This document shows positions 26,301 through 36,986 of a stretch of DNA of 64,000 nt, piece after piece. The notes beneath the pieces were generated by a model. It was not told the origin of the DNA. It saw only the letters and a program-made list of their open reading frames with translations, and did no database searches. Position numbers and translations under genes: made by a program. Where the stretch lies: contig VXAY01002192.1 in assembly GCA_013399855.1 (NCBI GenBank), positions 1,490,638 through 1,554,637 of the forward strand. Direction: 5' to 3'. Source of the stretch: Oxyruncus cristatus (Eukaryota; Chordata; Aves; Passeriformes; Cotingidae). Numbering within the stretch: the stretch's first letter is position 1; each line of letters opens with the position of its first letter.

Positions 26301-27690
26301 GAAAACAACAAAACAAAACCCCAGCCACTGAACACTTCAGTTTTGCTTTGGGGATAGAATTTCAAGAAACTACAGCTTATGCCATGCTTTAGCTGATCTA
26401 CCTAAATACAGCATCTGTAACTCCTTTATGTGGTATTTAGTATTTTGACAAGAAAATTTTGCTGGTTTTCTGTCACAAAACATTACCAGACAATGCTAGT
26501 ACATGATCTAAATTTGAGTTTTAAAACTAAAATCAGATGCTTCTCCTTTTTAAATATTTCGCCTGATAATACCAGCAAACAAGTCACATCTCCTTTTACT
26601 GTCTCTTCTTCCAGCTATGGGTTTGCTTCTTTGCAGCTGCAGGAGCCACGTCAAAGGGCACCAAGCCATGCAATGAGAGGCAACATTTTTAAACCATACT
26701 CAGCTACAACACCTGACTCTTGGAACTTTTTGATGTGACCCAGATATTAATTATCTCCAGGTCGAGAAGGTGAAACTCATTTTAGGTGAGTACTGATTGA
26801 ATGTGACCAAAATGCAAGAGCTAAAGTCTCAGCATGAAGCTGCAAAGTCAGGCACGTGACAATAGTACTGCATGAATTTTACCAGCTGCCTGTATACTAG
26901 AGAACTCAGTGTCCCTGGCCAGGACCTGCAGGTATCTGAGGGTGCTATTTGAAATGCAGCCCATCCATTTCATATCTTCTGAAGAAAAGTATGATTTATA
27001 ACTGGCTCAGTTATATATCTATATATATATACTACTTCTGCTTTCCTCCCATTCCTTCTGTATCTCTCTTACCTACATACACAACATTTGCATGTGTGTT
27101 ACTCGTGTAGTACATATAATTGTTGATTACTTCAAGAAGATGAATCAACAGAAGCTCAGCAAAAAGTGAGGCAATTCTTTCAGTCAGGAGCTTGAAACAT
27201 TTCTGAAATGTTTCCTAAATATTAACATTAACAGGAACCAGGAGGTATTTTGATAGTCTTGTAAATTTAAACTCATTTATAAAAAATACTGAATTTATTG
27301 GTTTATTATGTGAGTAGGAATTAAATATTGTATTATAAAATCAAACGCCAACATACTTTAGATATCTTCAGCTGTAATTAAGACTTCCATGTATTTTACA
27401 AGATTTGAGAGACAGGAACACTATAAAATCTATAGACCTTATTCATTAAAAAAGCTGCTTATGTAATCAATTCACGTTTTTCAATGTGTTTTACAGCATC
27501 CTGGAATGTCTGCATTCAATATATATTGGACAATTTCAGATAAATTTACAGTGTTTATGGCTATGGATGTACAAATATAGATGAGATAAGGTTGCTAAAA
27601 GGTAGGTCTCTTTTTATGCTTGGTATTATTTATCATGTATACCACAGTAGCACCCATGTTTAACGTCACTCATGTCAGTCCCCATTCTGG

Positions 27691-27714
27691 CAGCAAGATG
27701 TCTCCATCTTGCTG
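27691..27714. repeat. Perfect 10-bp hairpin with 4-nt loop
   Basis: CAGCAAGATG and CATCTTGCTG are exact reverse complements separated by TCTC. The arms do not extend clearly beyond this, so it is too short for a miRNA precursor. Confidence 0.9.
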
Positions 27715-30019
27715 AGCATCCGCAGGATTGGTGCTCTGGTTTGCTTACAATGGTGGGAGGAAGTCTGTGAAATAAGCCTGGTGTTTCTTAAACTGTGTTT
27801 GTTTGAGGACTACCCTCAATAGCAGCATAGCAGCTCCTGGTTTCCTGACTTCCGACCTTCGTGTCTTCTTTATGCTCCCCAAAGGGCTCCAATCCCACAT
27901 CCCTAACCTGGCTGATCTTTCTGTCAAGCCCATTTAACACTCTAGCCCGCATATGTTCCTACGTTTAGCTCTTTGCTCCGATCATGTCAAACTGCCCCAG
28001 GATCCTGATGTCCTTTTGGTGACCAGGCCAGTGCTGCCATCCCTGTCTCATGTGCCTTGTCTTATCTTGCTGCACACCTACACTAGCACTGGTCTGAAAA
28101 GAGTAGTTCTTACAGGCTTTAGAATAGTGCATCAATGCCAGTAGCCTCAGAGAGTCAGCTCCAGTTTTGTTTACATGCCAAGGCAGTGTCAGTCACAGCT
28201 CCTTACTCTGGCAGGGTTATACTTTCTCACAGGATCTGTGAGGCACTTATGTAAGACATTACACATGGCAAGAACTGTATGCTAACATTGGCAAAAAAAG
28301 TTTTAAAGGTTCACATCTCATGATTAATGAACTTGTATGAGTAATTTAGGTATAATTAACATCATTACTGCTACTGAAGCACATAGTTTCTGAGTTGCTG
28401 ACTTAAATGCTAATTTTGCAAGATTTCTATGCCAGTAGTGTCCCAAAACTGTCTGATACTCCCCTAATATGGATATCCATATATTTGGTAAAAAGTCATC
28501 AGGACTAGAAGAGGGGTAGGGAAGTACACTCAGAAACACTCTGCCTCATATCTGGGCAAGCCTAGAGATATTCTAACCCATTATACCACTTAGCGGTTTT
28601 CTGCTTTAAGCTGAGCAGTGTCATCTTCACAGTTTAAAGGGATCTGCTCAGTTGAGAGGGTGGCAGTGGCCTCCAGTCATGCCTGGGAAGTGCCTGTAGA
28701 TTTGCTGCCTGTATCTGTTATTAATTTGTTCTGGAGGAGTGTCTTAAAATAAACTTGTAGGCATTCCCACAGGAACTTGAAGTTGAAATACATGAAGGAT
28801 TGACAGGATCAAATTCATAATGATGCATTGTTCACATTTGTGATCAGATTTTTGATGCTGAATACTGCACTGCCTAGTTTTAAAACAGAGTTTTTTTCTC
28901 TAACAATCAGCCTTACTGCTAAACATCTAAAACAGGATGGTGTAAAGAACAAATTACTGCATAGTTCACTACAATAGGGGAAGATTTATTTGTCCAGAGA
29001 GATTTCAAGTGGACATTTAGATACCGCCACAGTGGCAGATGAATTAGCATGAGAAAGTGCTGCTGACTCTACCTTCCAATAGATCTAGCACATTACCAGA
29101 ACACCATGGGCTGGAAAAAATTATAATCTACAAATGGAAAATTGAAATATACTGAAATCTAACCAGGGAGTCAGAGGAACATGTCTCCTGGAATGGCTCC
29201 TGTGTTGGCAGAAGTGACTGGGCAGTGATCCCAGAGCGTATTAATCTCCAGTCATGAAGCTAGCACAGGAAGGTCATTTAGTTATTAGGAAAATAAAACA
29301 GGTTTTATAAACTGAAGTGTGGTGGTCATGAAAGGATTACACTCCTACCAGTTTTGCTCAGGACTGTCCACTGGCTATGGTTAGGGCAGCAGGACTGCCT
29401 ACTACAGGGCTAGAGTTTGTCTTCAACCTGGGACAGCACAGCTTGCAAACACACAGTTTGGCTTTCTGTCTTTGCCCAAACAAGGTAGTCCCCAAATGTT
29501 GCCAAGATTTATGTCTGAGAGTGGTATCTGGCAGGAGCTACAGCCATGACAGAGAGGGTGTTAACAGCTTAAGAGTACAGGCAATTGCTGTTCACTGCTT
29601 CAGCTAACACCTTCTCCTCATTTTATTTGCTAGTGCAAGCATTACCTATGCATCTTATAACAGCTCTCTGCACAAGATATCTTCTGAATGCTCCTTTGCC
29701 TCCAGGAATATCCTAGGACATGATCACTGGAGAGGAAAGTTTGAATCTGAGCAGGTAAAAGAAAGGACAAGGCATAAGACTGTGATAGTTCCCACCAAAT
29801 TTTAGTTGATTAAATAACTTATGTTCTATTTATGGATGGAAAAAAACCCCAAGCTTTCAGAGGAAAGCCATTTCAGGTCTAGCTAGATGTTCAAGTTAGG
29901 TCAGAAGAATAACCCTTTAGAGCTGCTTGTTTCTCTCCACTAAGAGGAGAGCCTGCAATGAAACAGGCTCAACACATCTAAATTCCAGATTGTGGGATAA
30001 TTTGGATCAGACAGTATGT

Positions 30020-30838
30020 ATCAGGTGCAGTTGATATGCTGGAGGGAAGGGATGCCATCTAGAGGGACCTTAACAGTCTTGATAGTTGGGTCCATGACAA
30101 CCTCATGAAGTTCAACAAGGCCAAGCGCAAGGTCCTGCAACTGGGTCAGGGCAATTCCAAGTCAAACACAGGCTGGGTGGAGAATGTGAGAGGTGTGAGA
30201 GCAGCCCTGAGGAGAAGGACTTGGGGATGTTGGTTGACCAGAAACTCAACATGATCCGGCAGTGTACATTGACTGTATCCTGGGCTGCATCAAAAGAAGT
30301 GTGGCCAGTAGGTCAAGGAAGGTGATTCTTCCCCTTTACTCTGCTCTCATGAGACCCCACCTGGATTCTGAGTTCAGCAGAAGAAGGACATGAACCTATT
30401 GAAGCAAGTGCGGGGGAGACCATGAAGATTATCAGAAGGATGGATGGAGCACCTCTGCAGTGAAGACAGGCTGAGGGAGTTGGAGTTGTTCAGCCTGGAG
30501 AAGAGGAGGCTCTGGGAAGACCTTATATCACCTTCCACTACCTACAGGGGCCTTACAAGAACAGACTTTTTTACAAGGGCGTGCAGTGATTCGACAAGGG
30601 GTACTGGCTTCAAACTGAGAAAGGGCAGGTTTAGTAAAGATATTAAAAAGAAATTTTTTATTGGGGGCAAGGCCCTGGCACAGGTTGCCTAGAGAAATTG
30701 CGGATCTCCCATCCCTGGAAGTGTTCAAGGCCAGGTTGGATGGAGCTCTGAGCAACCTGGTCTAGTGAAAGGTGTCCCTATCCATAGCAGGGGAGTTGGA
30801 ACTGGATGATTTTAAGGCCCCTTCCAAACCACTATGAT
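30020..30838 (+). mobile_element. CR1 LINE, 5'-truncated, decayed
   Basis: The longest recognisable CR1 here apart from the 53.5-kb copy. On the plus strand it reads through the 3' part of the CR1 reverse-transcriptase ORF and into the 3' UTR: a TGATATGCTGGAGGGAAGGG block, ACCTCATGAAGTTCAACAAG, CTGGGCTGCATCAAAAGAAG, CTCTGCTCTCATGAGACCCC, then GTTCAGCCTGGAGAAGAGG, and a 3' tail with GGTTGGATGGAGCTCTGAGC and GTTGGAACTGGATGAT. A residual frame at 30444-30692 still encodes EDRLRELELFSLEKRRLWEDLI, matching the conserved RT C-terminal motif 'RLRELGLFSLEKRRLRGDLI'. Frameshifts and stops elsewhere make it dead. The 5' end is missing, the usual result of incomplete reverse transcription. Confidence 0.95.
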
Positions 30839-30845
30839 GGAACTG

Positions 30846-30905
30846 AAAACCTCCAAGAATGGAGACTGCACAGTCTGTCTGGGCAATCTGTTCCAAATCC
30901 TAGCT
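30846..30905 (-). mobile_element. Short inverted CR1 internal fragment
   Basis: Immediately after the plus-strand CR1, the sequence reads AACCTCCAAGAATGGAGACT then CTGGGCAATCTGTTCC, the reverse-strand CR1 3' UTR order. It lacks the terminal octamers. It is probably a remnant of an older opposite-strand CR1 beside the insertion point. Sequence beyond 30905 (to about 31020) is not confidently assignable. Confidence 0.6.
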
Positions 30906-31191
30906 GACCTAAGGTTTTTGGCGCATGCTAATTTTTGAACTGTCCCTGGACATATGACAGCACCCCTTCTGCACCCAAATCCACTCATTGGCCTTATTCA
31001 GCCCTCAGATTGCCAAGTGGTACCTCAAAAGGTCTCAGTTCGTAGGGGCCGTCATTGAAACAAGGAATGGTGCCTGTTGCCTGCATCCTTGCCTTAGACT
31101 CACACATCAGAGAGAGAGTTGAAAAAAGAGATCAGAAAGAAAAAAATATTGTTTTCACTAGATCTATGTTTTCATTTGCTTCATATTTTAG

Positions 31192-31291
31192 GAGCCATCA
31201 GACAAAAGGGCAGGAAAGGAAGCTACAAATCCTTTTCAAAAGGCAAAGAAAAGAAACGAGCAGCAACAACATGAAGAAAAAAAGCCAAAAG
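31192..31291 (+). other. Candidate 100-nt purine-rich exon
   Basis: Left boundary: a pyrimidine-rich run ending ATATTTTAG (AG at 31190-31191). Right boundary: AAAAG followed by GTAATT (GT at 31292-31293). Between them one frame is open for 33 codons and reads a basic, polar peptide (starts EPSDKRAGKEATNPF, ends QQQHEEKKPK). That frame hits a TAG in the acceptor itself and a TGA just after the donor, so it is open only within the predicted exon. The sequence is rich in GAAGAA/CAACAA-type motifs, like splicing enhancers. I do not recognise the protein. A second frame is also open, so the evidence for coding is modest. Non-coding RNA exon or chance are alternatives. Confidence 0.25.
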
Positions 31292-32228
31292 GTAATTTTT
31301 GAAATAAATCCTTAACTTCTAAGCTGTAGAGCCAGGCCTTGGATATTGTTAATGAACCATTAGCCCTGCCTTAATCACAACATCTTTTTCTTTTGTTCTC
31401 ACACCCCATTGCTTTTTCACAGCCGGACACACTTGGATTTTCAGAAGTGACAGTGCTCCTCATGAGCATAGTTCATGCTGATTATAATGGACACATCTGT
31501 GCTTGCAATGTTTGTCCGTCATATCCACTGTTTGCTTTTAGCAGCACGATGAGGAGAGTGTGGCAGCCTGTGTGTGTGTGCATGTGTGGGAGCAGCAGTG
31601 AGAATGCAGAGACTACTTAAAACCCTGCTAAGCTGCTCTGTTTCTCAATATTGTATTTATTGCAACTCACTTTGTAGTCAGATGAATGGAGTATTTTTTT
31701 TAAGGAATTTTACTCCCAATTGTTTTTACTACAACATAAATTTGCTGACTCTTTATTAGACAGTAAGAACTTGGGCAACCCTTTGTGAGACTTGATCTTC
31801 TATTGAAATATGTTCGGCTTTGCCCTGGAAGTTGGCCTTTCAGCCGAATAACAAAAACTCACAGGCAAAGTGACCCCATACAGTCACAGCACTGGTTTTC
31901 TCTGCACAAGCCTTCCTCCAACAGTCCTCCTCAAATGAGTTCGCTGTGGCAGTGTAAGTACTGGTGAGTGAAACATTGCCAGGGCATGCTGCTAAATTTT
32001 GAGCACGGTCCCTGGCACATTTTTGGGTATGGTTTTAGCCTTGGCCAGTGAGTAGGTCTGGCACAGTGCCTGGCAAAGTCTGGGGAGCTGCCTGAGCAAT
32101 CTGGCTGCAGCAATGCTGATGTGGTGAGGGTGTGAGTCATGCCACGTCCTTTTGGCCCCCTGCCAGAGACTGGGTCCTGGCCTCTGTTATTTACTCGAGG
32201 AGGTGCAATCACACTATCTGCCTTCTGG

Positions 32229-32336
32229 TTTTTTTTTCTCTTTATCTTTTTTTTTCTTCTTCTGTTTTTTCCTTCTTTCTCTTTATTTCATCTTCTTTTT
32301 TTTTTCCTTCTTTCTCCCTCCCCCCCTCCCACCCAG
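32229..32336. repeat. Pyrimidine tract ending in CCCAG
   Basis: About 105 bp almost entirely T and C, grading from T-rich to C-rich and ending CCCACCCAG. It reads like a strong splice-acceptor tract on the plus strand, but no exon downstream can be supported. Simple low-complexity expansion is the simplest reading. Confidence 0.85.
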
Positions 32337-32461
32337 GAACACCTCAGATTACCATTGTTTTAGGCTCTGATTCTATAAAGAAGGTTGCATGAGTGCCTCT
32401 TTCTTCAGCTTTGGATTTTTTATTGCCTATGTGAGACTCTGCTTTCACCCTACAGAGAGGG

Positions 32462-32600
32462 GGAGTGAGCTGACTGTTGGTTAGAGCACAGTGCTACTAA
32501 TGCCAAGGTTGTGCATTCAACCCTCATATGGGCTATTCACTTAAGACCTGGAATCAAAGATGATCTTTGTGGGTCCCTTCCAACTCAGAATATTCTGTGA
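32462..32600 (+). mobile_element. tRNA-Ile/CR1 chimeric SINE (TguSINE1-like)
   Basis: The first about 75 bp align with tRNA-Ile (AAT). After a disturbed A-box region (GAGCTGACTGTTGG) comes GGTTAGAGCAC, then an anticodon-arm block GTGCTACTAATGCCAAGGTT that differs from the tRNA at two or three positions, a B-box-like segment GCATTCAACCC (32513-32523) and an acceptor-end remnant ATATGGGC. After a short linker the rest is a CR1 3' tail: GATGATCTTTGTGGGTCCC then TTCCAACTCAGAATATTCTG. A tRNA-Ile head fused to a CR1 tail is the published structure of TguSINE1 in passerines, which relied on CR1 machinery. This copy is mutated in the A box and anticodon, so inactive. It is not a functional tRNA gene. 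Confidence 0.85.
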
Positions 32601-32840
32601 GTTCCATGGACTCTTTGTTTACACCGAGACAGGTGAACGAAAGCCCTACAGTACTCTTCATGAGTCTGTTCCTCCAACTCGTTCTCCTTGGAGCTATAAA
32701 AAGAACCCCAACCCCATTCTCATTTAGGGGAGGGATAAGAAAACCCATTCTTTTTGCTCCTCTTGGTAATTATTTTTTGCTTCTGTATTTCTTAAAATAG
32801 TTTTTTTTTTCTCATACTTTGTCTAGGATTCACATTTACA

Positions 32841-32931
32841 TAATCATGGAACCATAGAATGGTTTGGATTGGAAGGAATCTTAAAGATCATCCAGTTCCA
32901 ACCCCACTGCCATGGGCAATGAATACAGGGA
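32841..32931 (-). mobile_element. CR1 LINE 3' tail, minus strand
   Basis: Read on the plus strand: ATCATGGAACCATAGAATGG, TTTGGATTGGAAGGAATCTT, AAAGATCATCCAGTTCCAAC, CCCACTGCCATGGGCA. This is the standard reverse-complement CR1 3' end. It is truncated after about 90 bp and lies about 240 bp from the plus-strand SINE. Confidence 0.9.
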
Positions 32932-35900
32932 TGTGTATTTCATGCTGATTTTTTTCTTCAAGTTAATCCTATAAATTAGAATGTAAGACGCGAGGTGATG
33001 AAAAGTTAGCCTTAAGGCAGAGTTAGATTTCATTTGTCCTTTTGTACATCTTCCTAACAACATTCATTCAAGCTACTATTATGTCCCCTTTTGTATATTG
33101 TATCCTAACAATCCTTTTAGAACATTTCCAGAATGCTTACTAACCAAAATGGATATTGTGAAGCTAATTGATGTTAAACATCAAATTAATTTCCCTATTG
33201 GCTGGATGTTCTTGGATTAATAATATGCTGGTTTGAGATATCACTATTTCAAACACAAATGGATTCCTCTGTATTTATCTTTTATATCATTGAACCAAAC
33301 AAGAATAATGTGAAACAATAATAGAAATTAATATTAAAAAGATTAATAATTTACTTTTCCTTAGTGATGCTGATAGCTGGAAGAGCAGTGGCAAATATAA
33401 TTAAAGTTGCATAACTCTTCCATTCTATCCTCCTTTTAATTCATTCATAGTTTTCTTAATTGATCCCTATCCTTTCCCAACGTTTGTATTCATAGTTTCT
33501 GTCTGTAAGTGATTTTTTTTGGTGGAAATCTATGTAAAAAATGTTCCAACAATTCTTGAGAATAACAAAACTGCAAAACAAAACTCAAAACAATCCCACA
33601 AAGCCATTATTATTCCCATAAAAAGAATAACTAAAAAAGTCTGTCTTTTAAGAACAGCTTTCATTAAGATAGCTTGAGGAGGAGGATAAAGAGCCAAATA
33701 CTTTGTTGTTATAAATGGCAAAATGTCGATAGGAAAAATTGGACTTGTGGTCATTTTCATGTGCAGGAAATTTGGCACATGAATTGCTATGGAAATGGCC
33801 TCTTTTGAGAGGAAGTGGTTTGCTAAACATTGGCTACATTTGACTGGAGTGGGAATCTTTGGCAACTCAGCTCTCTTCACATGGAGTATATTTCTTGTAC
33901 GTAGTATGAGCCGTCACTCAGTGAACAGGTGATCTAACTGTGCAGGGGGAAAGAAACAGTTTGGAAATTTGGGTTAAACAGAAGTTTTGCTTTCCAAAAA
34001 TTATAAGACAAAGAAGACTTTGACACATGGAGTGTCCAACATCACTAAAATACCTCTCTAAAAAGAACGGATGTCTGCATCCTTGTGGGTCACATATGAG
34101 ATCTTTCAGAGTTTAATTGTTGGATGGATTTTGCACGTACTCTAAACTATAACAGAAATTTACCTTAAATCTTGTTTTAATGATCAGTGATCACCACTAG
34201 TAGAATTTTTCACTTTTACTGGCTTTTTCTGCTTAACTCTACACTTCTGCATTTATTGACATCTGGATTCAATTTGACCAAACATGTAATTGTAAATACA
34301 GTGCAAATAATCAGATCCCCTTTTCGAGAGGAATGTTAAGCAAGCAAGCCAAATAGTTTGATCTTGCCCCAGATACATTCTCAGTATCACTTATTTTAGA
34401 AAAATAAAGCCTTTTAGAGAAGCTGCTCCTGTCTTCAGACATCTATTATTGAGCAAAATTGTACTGGTTGTCTGTAGAAGGAAGAGATCAGGGTTAATTC
34501 CAAATTTAGGTTGTAGGCTTTACTAACCACCTGACTAGCACAGTAAATAAGAGATTTGGAAGTGAAGCTGAACAATGCCTCAAAGAAAATTGTCCCTGGT
34601 ATAAATTCTGACCCATCAACATTATTGACAGTGAAATCTTTTACACCTGATTTTAACCATTCAAATGTTAGACATTTATCTTAAACTGGTTACTGAAGTT
34701 CATTTTGTAAGCAGTGGAGAAATAGATACTATGTTTTTTGGATGGTGATTCATTGCAGCTTGAAGGAAATGGTGATGATACAGGATAGACTCTCCTTTGA
34801 AGATGCCTTTCTGATTCCATGAGATTTAGAGAGATGTTCATGCATTGCTGCAGGTATCTAACTCTTAAACTGCTAAAGTCAGTGAGACAAATCCCAGAGC
34901 AGATTCTCCAATATCAGCTGACATAATCTGTTGTTTGAATTCAGCAAATTATTAAATGATCCTTTTCAATTACAATAATGGCAGGACTTGGCCATGCCAC
35001 TTACCAGAAGTGTTCCTGAAATGGGAGTGATGATGAGTGAGGAAGCTGCATATGCTTCATACACCTAGGAGCAACTTCTCAGAGAAACTTTTGTCTTGTT
35101 TCTGCCACATTCCAGCTGGAAACTGCTACAGTTCTGTTAGTGCTATTTATTGTATACCTCAAGTACCCAAGTTGGCACAGAGGCCACTTCCTGATATTTT
35201 ATAACATAAGGAATATTGCCTTTAAAAGGAGTTAGTTTTTACCTTTGATCTCATGTTCACTCCCTTAGCCAATGCTAGATCAGTTGATAACTATGGTTTT
35301 GCTTCGAACCCTGAAATTAGTATTTTCAGCTGGTGTAAATATGTTTAATCCAGTAAAAAATCTTTCCCTTGCATTGATTTATTTTTTAATAATAACTAAT
35401 TTTCACTCACTTTTAATAACTTTTTCATGTCATTCTATATATGAAAACATACAGTGTTCTGAACTGGTAAGGACACACATAAAAGGAAGGTGTGAAAAAG
35501 AAGCCATTTAATAGCTCTGAAACGAGTGATCCTGTGTCACAGGAGACCACCCCACTGCAAGTCAGAAATTAGAAATGTTGATGGCTGTTGAACACCAAAT
35601 TTTCACAGCAGATTGGCACAAAGTTGTTTAGCACAGATGTTCCTGTAATTGTGATACACTGGGAAAATTCTCAGTGTTCCAACTTCAATGGCTCCCAGAC
35701 TCACACTTCCACCTGTGTGTTGTGGTGGTCTACTCTTAACACACTGGCCTGTAATGTGAACCATGTGGTAACGTGTCTGGCTTAAAAAACTGTTAAAACC
35801 CCTCCCTTCCCCCCATGTTCTTCTGACATCTTTAAGCTTGTTTCCTCATTTTTATTTTTATGTTTAAAGGATTTATAAAATGGAAAAAATAAAGACACCA

Positions 35901-36913
35901 GGAAGCTCATGGGACTTGAGTTGTGGGAGGGAGCCAGTTCAGGTACTTCCAGTTTGGTAGAGATCTAAATTTGCTTGCCGCTCTCTGCAGAGCATGCAAG
36001 GGCCTTTGGAAAGAAATATTGTGGTGTTTTTTTGCAGCTGGATGACCTATTTGTGGGGGAAAAACTTGATGCATTGCTTCTTTCCTTCAGGTTAAGACAC
36101 TACTTTAAAAAAAGTTTGGCATGCAAATACATTTCAATCCATTTAATTTTCTTGTAAGCTACGTATTTTGACCAACATTATTGTGATTCTTACTTCATCT
36201 AAGTAGATCTCTGTGAGTTTTCAGTTCTCATTATATGCTTGCTCTCAGAGGTTCACTACTGAACTCACCATTGTGCATGTGTGTGTTTGTGTCAACAGAG
36301 TATTCTCAACCTCATAACACAGGAAATGTGAACAAATATTTTGATAACACTTTTATAAACCTGTGGGTTCCAGAAATGCATCAATAATTTTTATTAAAAA
36401 AATTTGCATGTAAAATTATTAGTAAATAAGAGAATATGATGTACATTAATTCAGCAAATATTCTCTAGAGGGAAAACCAAAAAACTCATTTTCTCTCAAA
36501 ATACTGTTTAAACCAAGACAAGTAAATTGTATATTATCTATGTTTATATGTGTACTCTCACCTACTGCTTGCTAGTTTGTACAGGTAGCTCAAAATGTAA
36601 TATCCACAGCCAGAGTTTTTCTGGAAACTTTCCCACCAGAAGATTGTTGTTTCACCAAAACCAACTTGTTTTACAGAGGGAAACAGTTTTTAGTGAAACT
36701 GTTTTAAAAGAAAAACTACAGAACTATTTTGATAAGTTCAAAGATGTTAATTTAGTCATTTGGAAAATGACTAATACTTTTAAAATCTTACTTATTTTAA
36801 AATTTATTTTTAACTAAAAAGTCTTCAGAAATTATTCTTTGTAAGGCATACTTAACTGGCCCAGAAAATAATTTCTCAGGGAATTTAATTTCATAGGAAG
36901 CTAAAATTAAGGA
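32932..36913. other. Non-coding stretch, no gene recognised
   Basis: AT-rich unique sequence. It includes a TAAT-rich segment (about 33150-33480) with a short palindrome TTGATGTT-A-AACATCAA at 33168-33184. Open frames are up to about 116 codons (33530-33880 minus), hydrophobic and unrecognised. No repeat family identified. Confidence 0.55.
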
Positions 36914-36986
36914 CCTTCCTTCCTTCCCTCCTCCCTTCCTTCGTTCCTTCCGTCCTTCCTTCCTTGCTTGCTTCCTTCCTTCCTAT
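36914..36986. repeat. (TTCC)n microsatellite, imperfect
   Basis: About 70 bp of TTCC/CTTC units with scattered substitutions (CTCC, TTCG, TTGC), a degenerate tetranucleotide repeat. A T-run follows at about 36998-37009. Confidence 0.9.

Larger units (their letters stand above)
23658..30019. other. Non-coding stretch, no gene recognised
   Basis: AT-rich unique sequence with A/T homopolymers (24420-24446, about 25062-25074, 26242-26298), a (TA)n run near 27014-27030 and one perfect hairpin (27691-27714). Open frames here are under about 140 codons and show no domain. No recognisable transposable element before the CR1 that starts at about 30020. Confidence 0.55.

Noticed and set aside
32470..32530. 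Possible tRNA-Ile gene
   Set aside because: The A box is disrupted, the anticodon is altered, the acceptor stem does not pair and a CR1 tail is attached directly. It is a SINE head.
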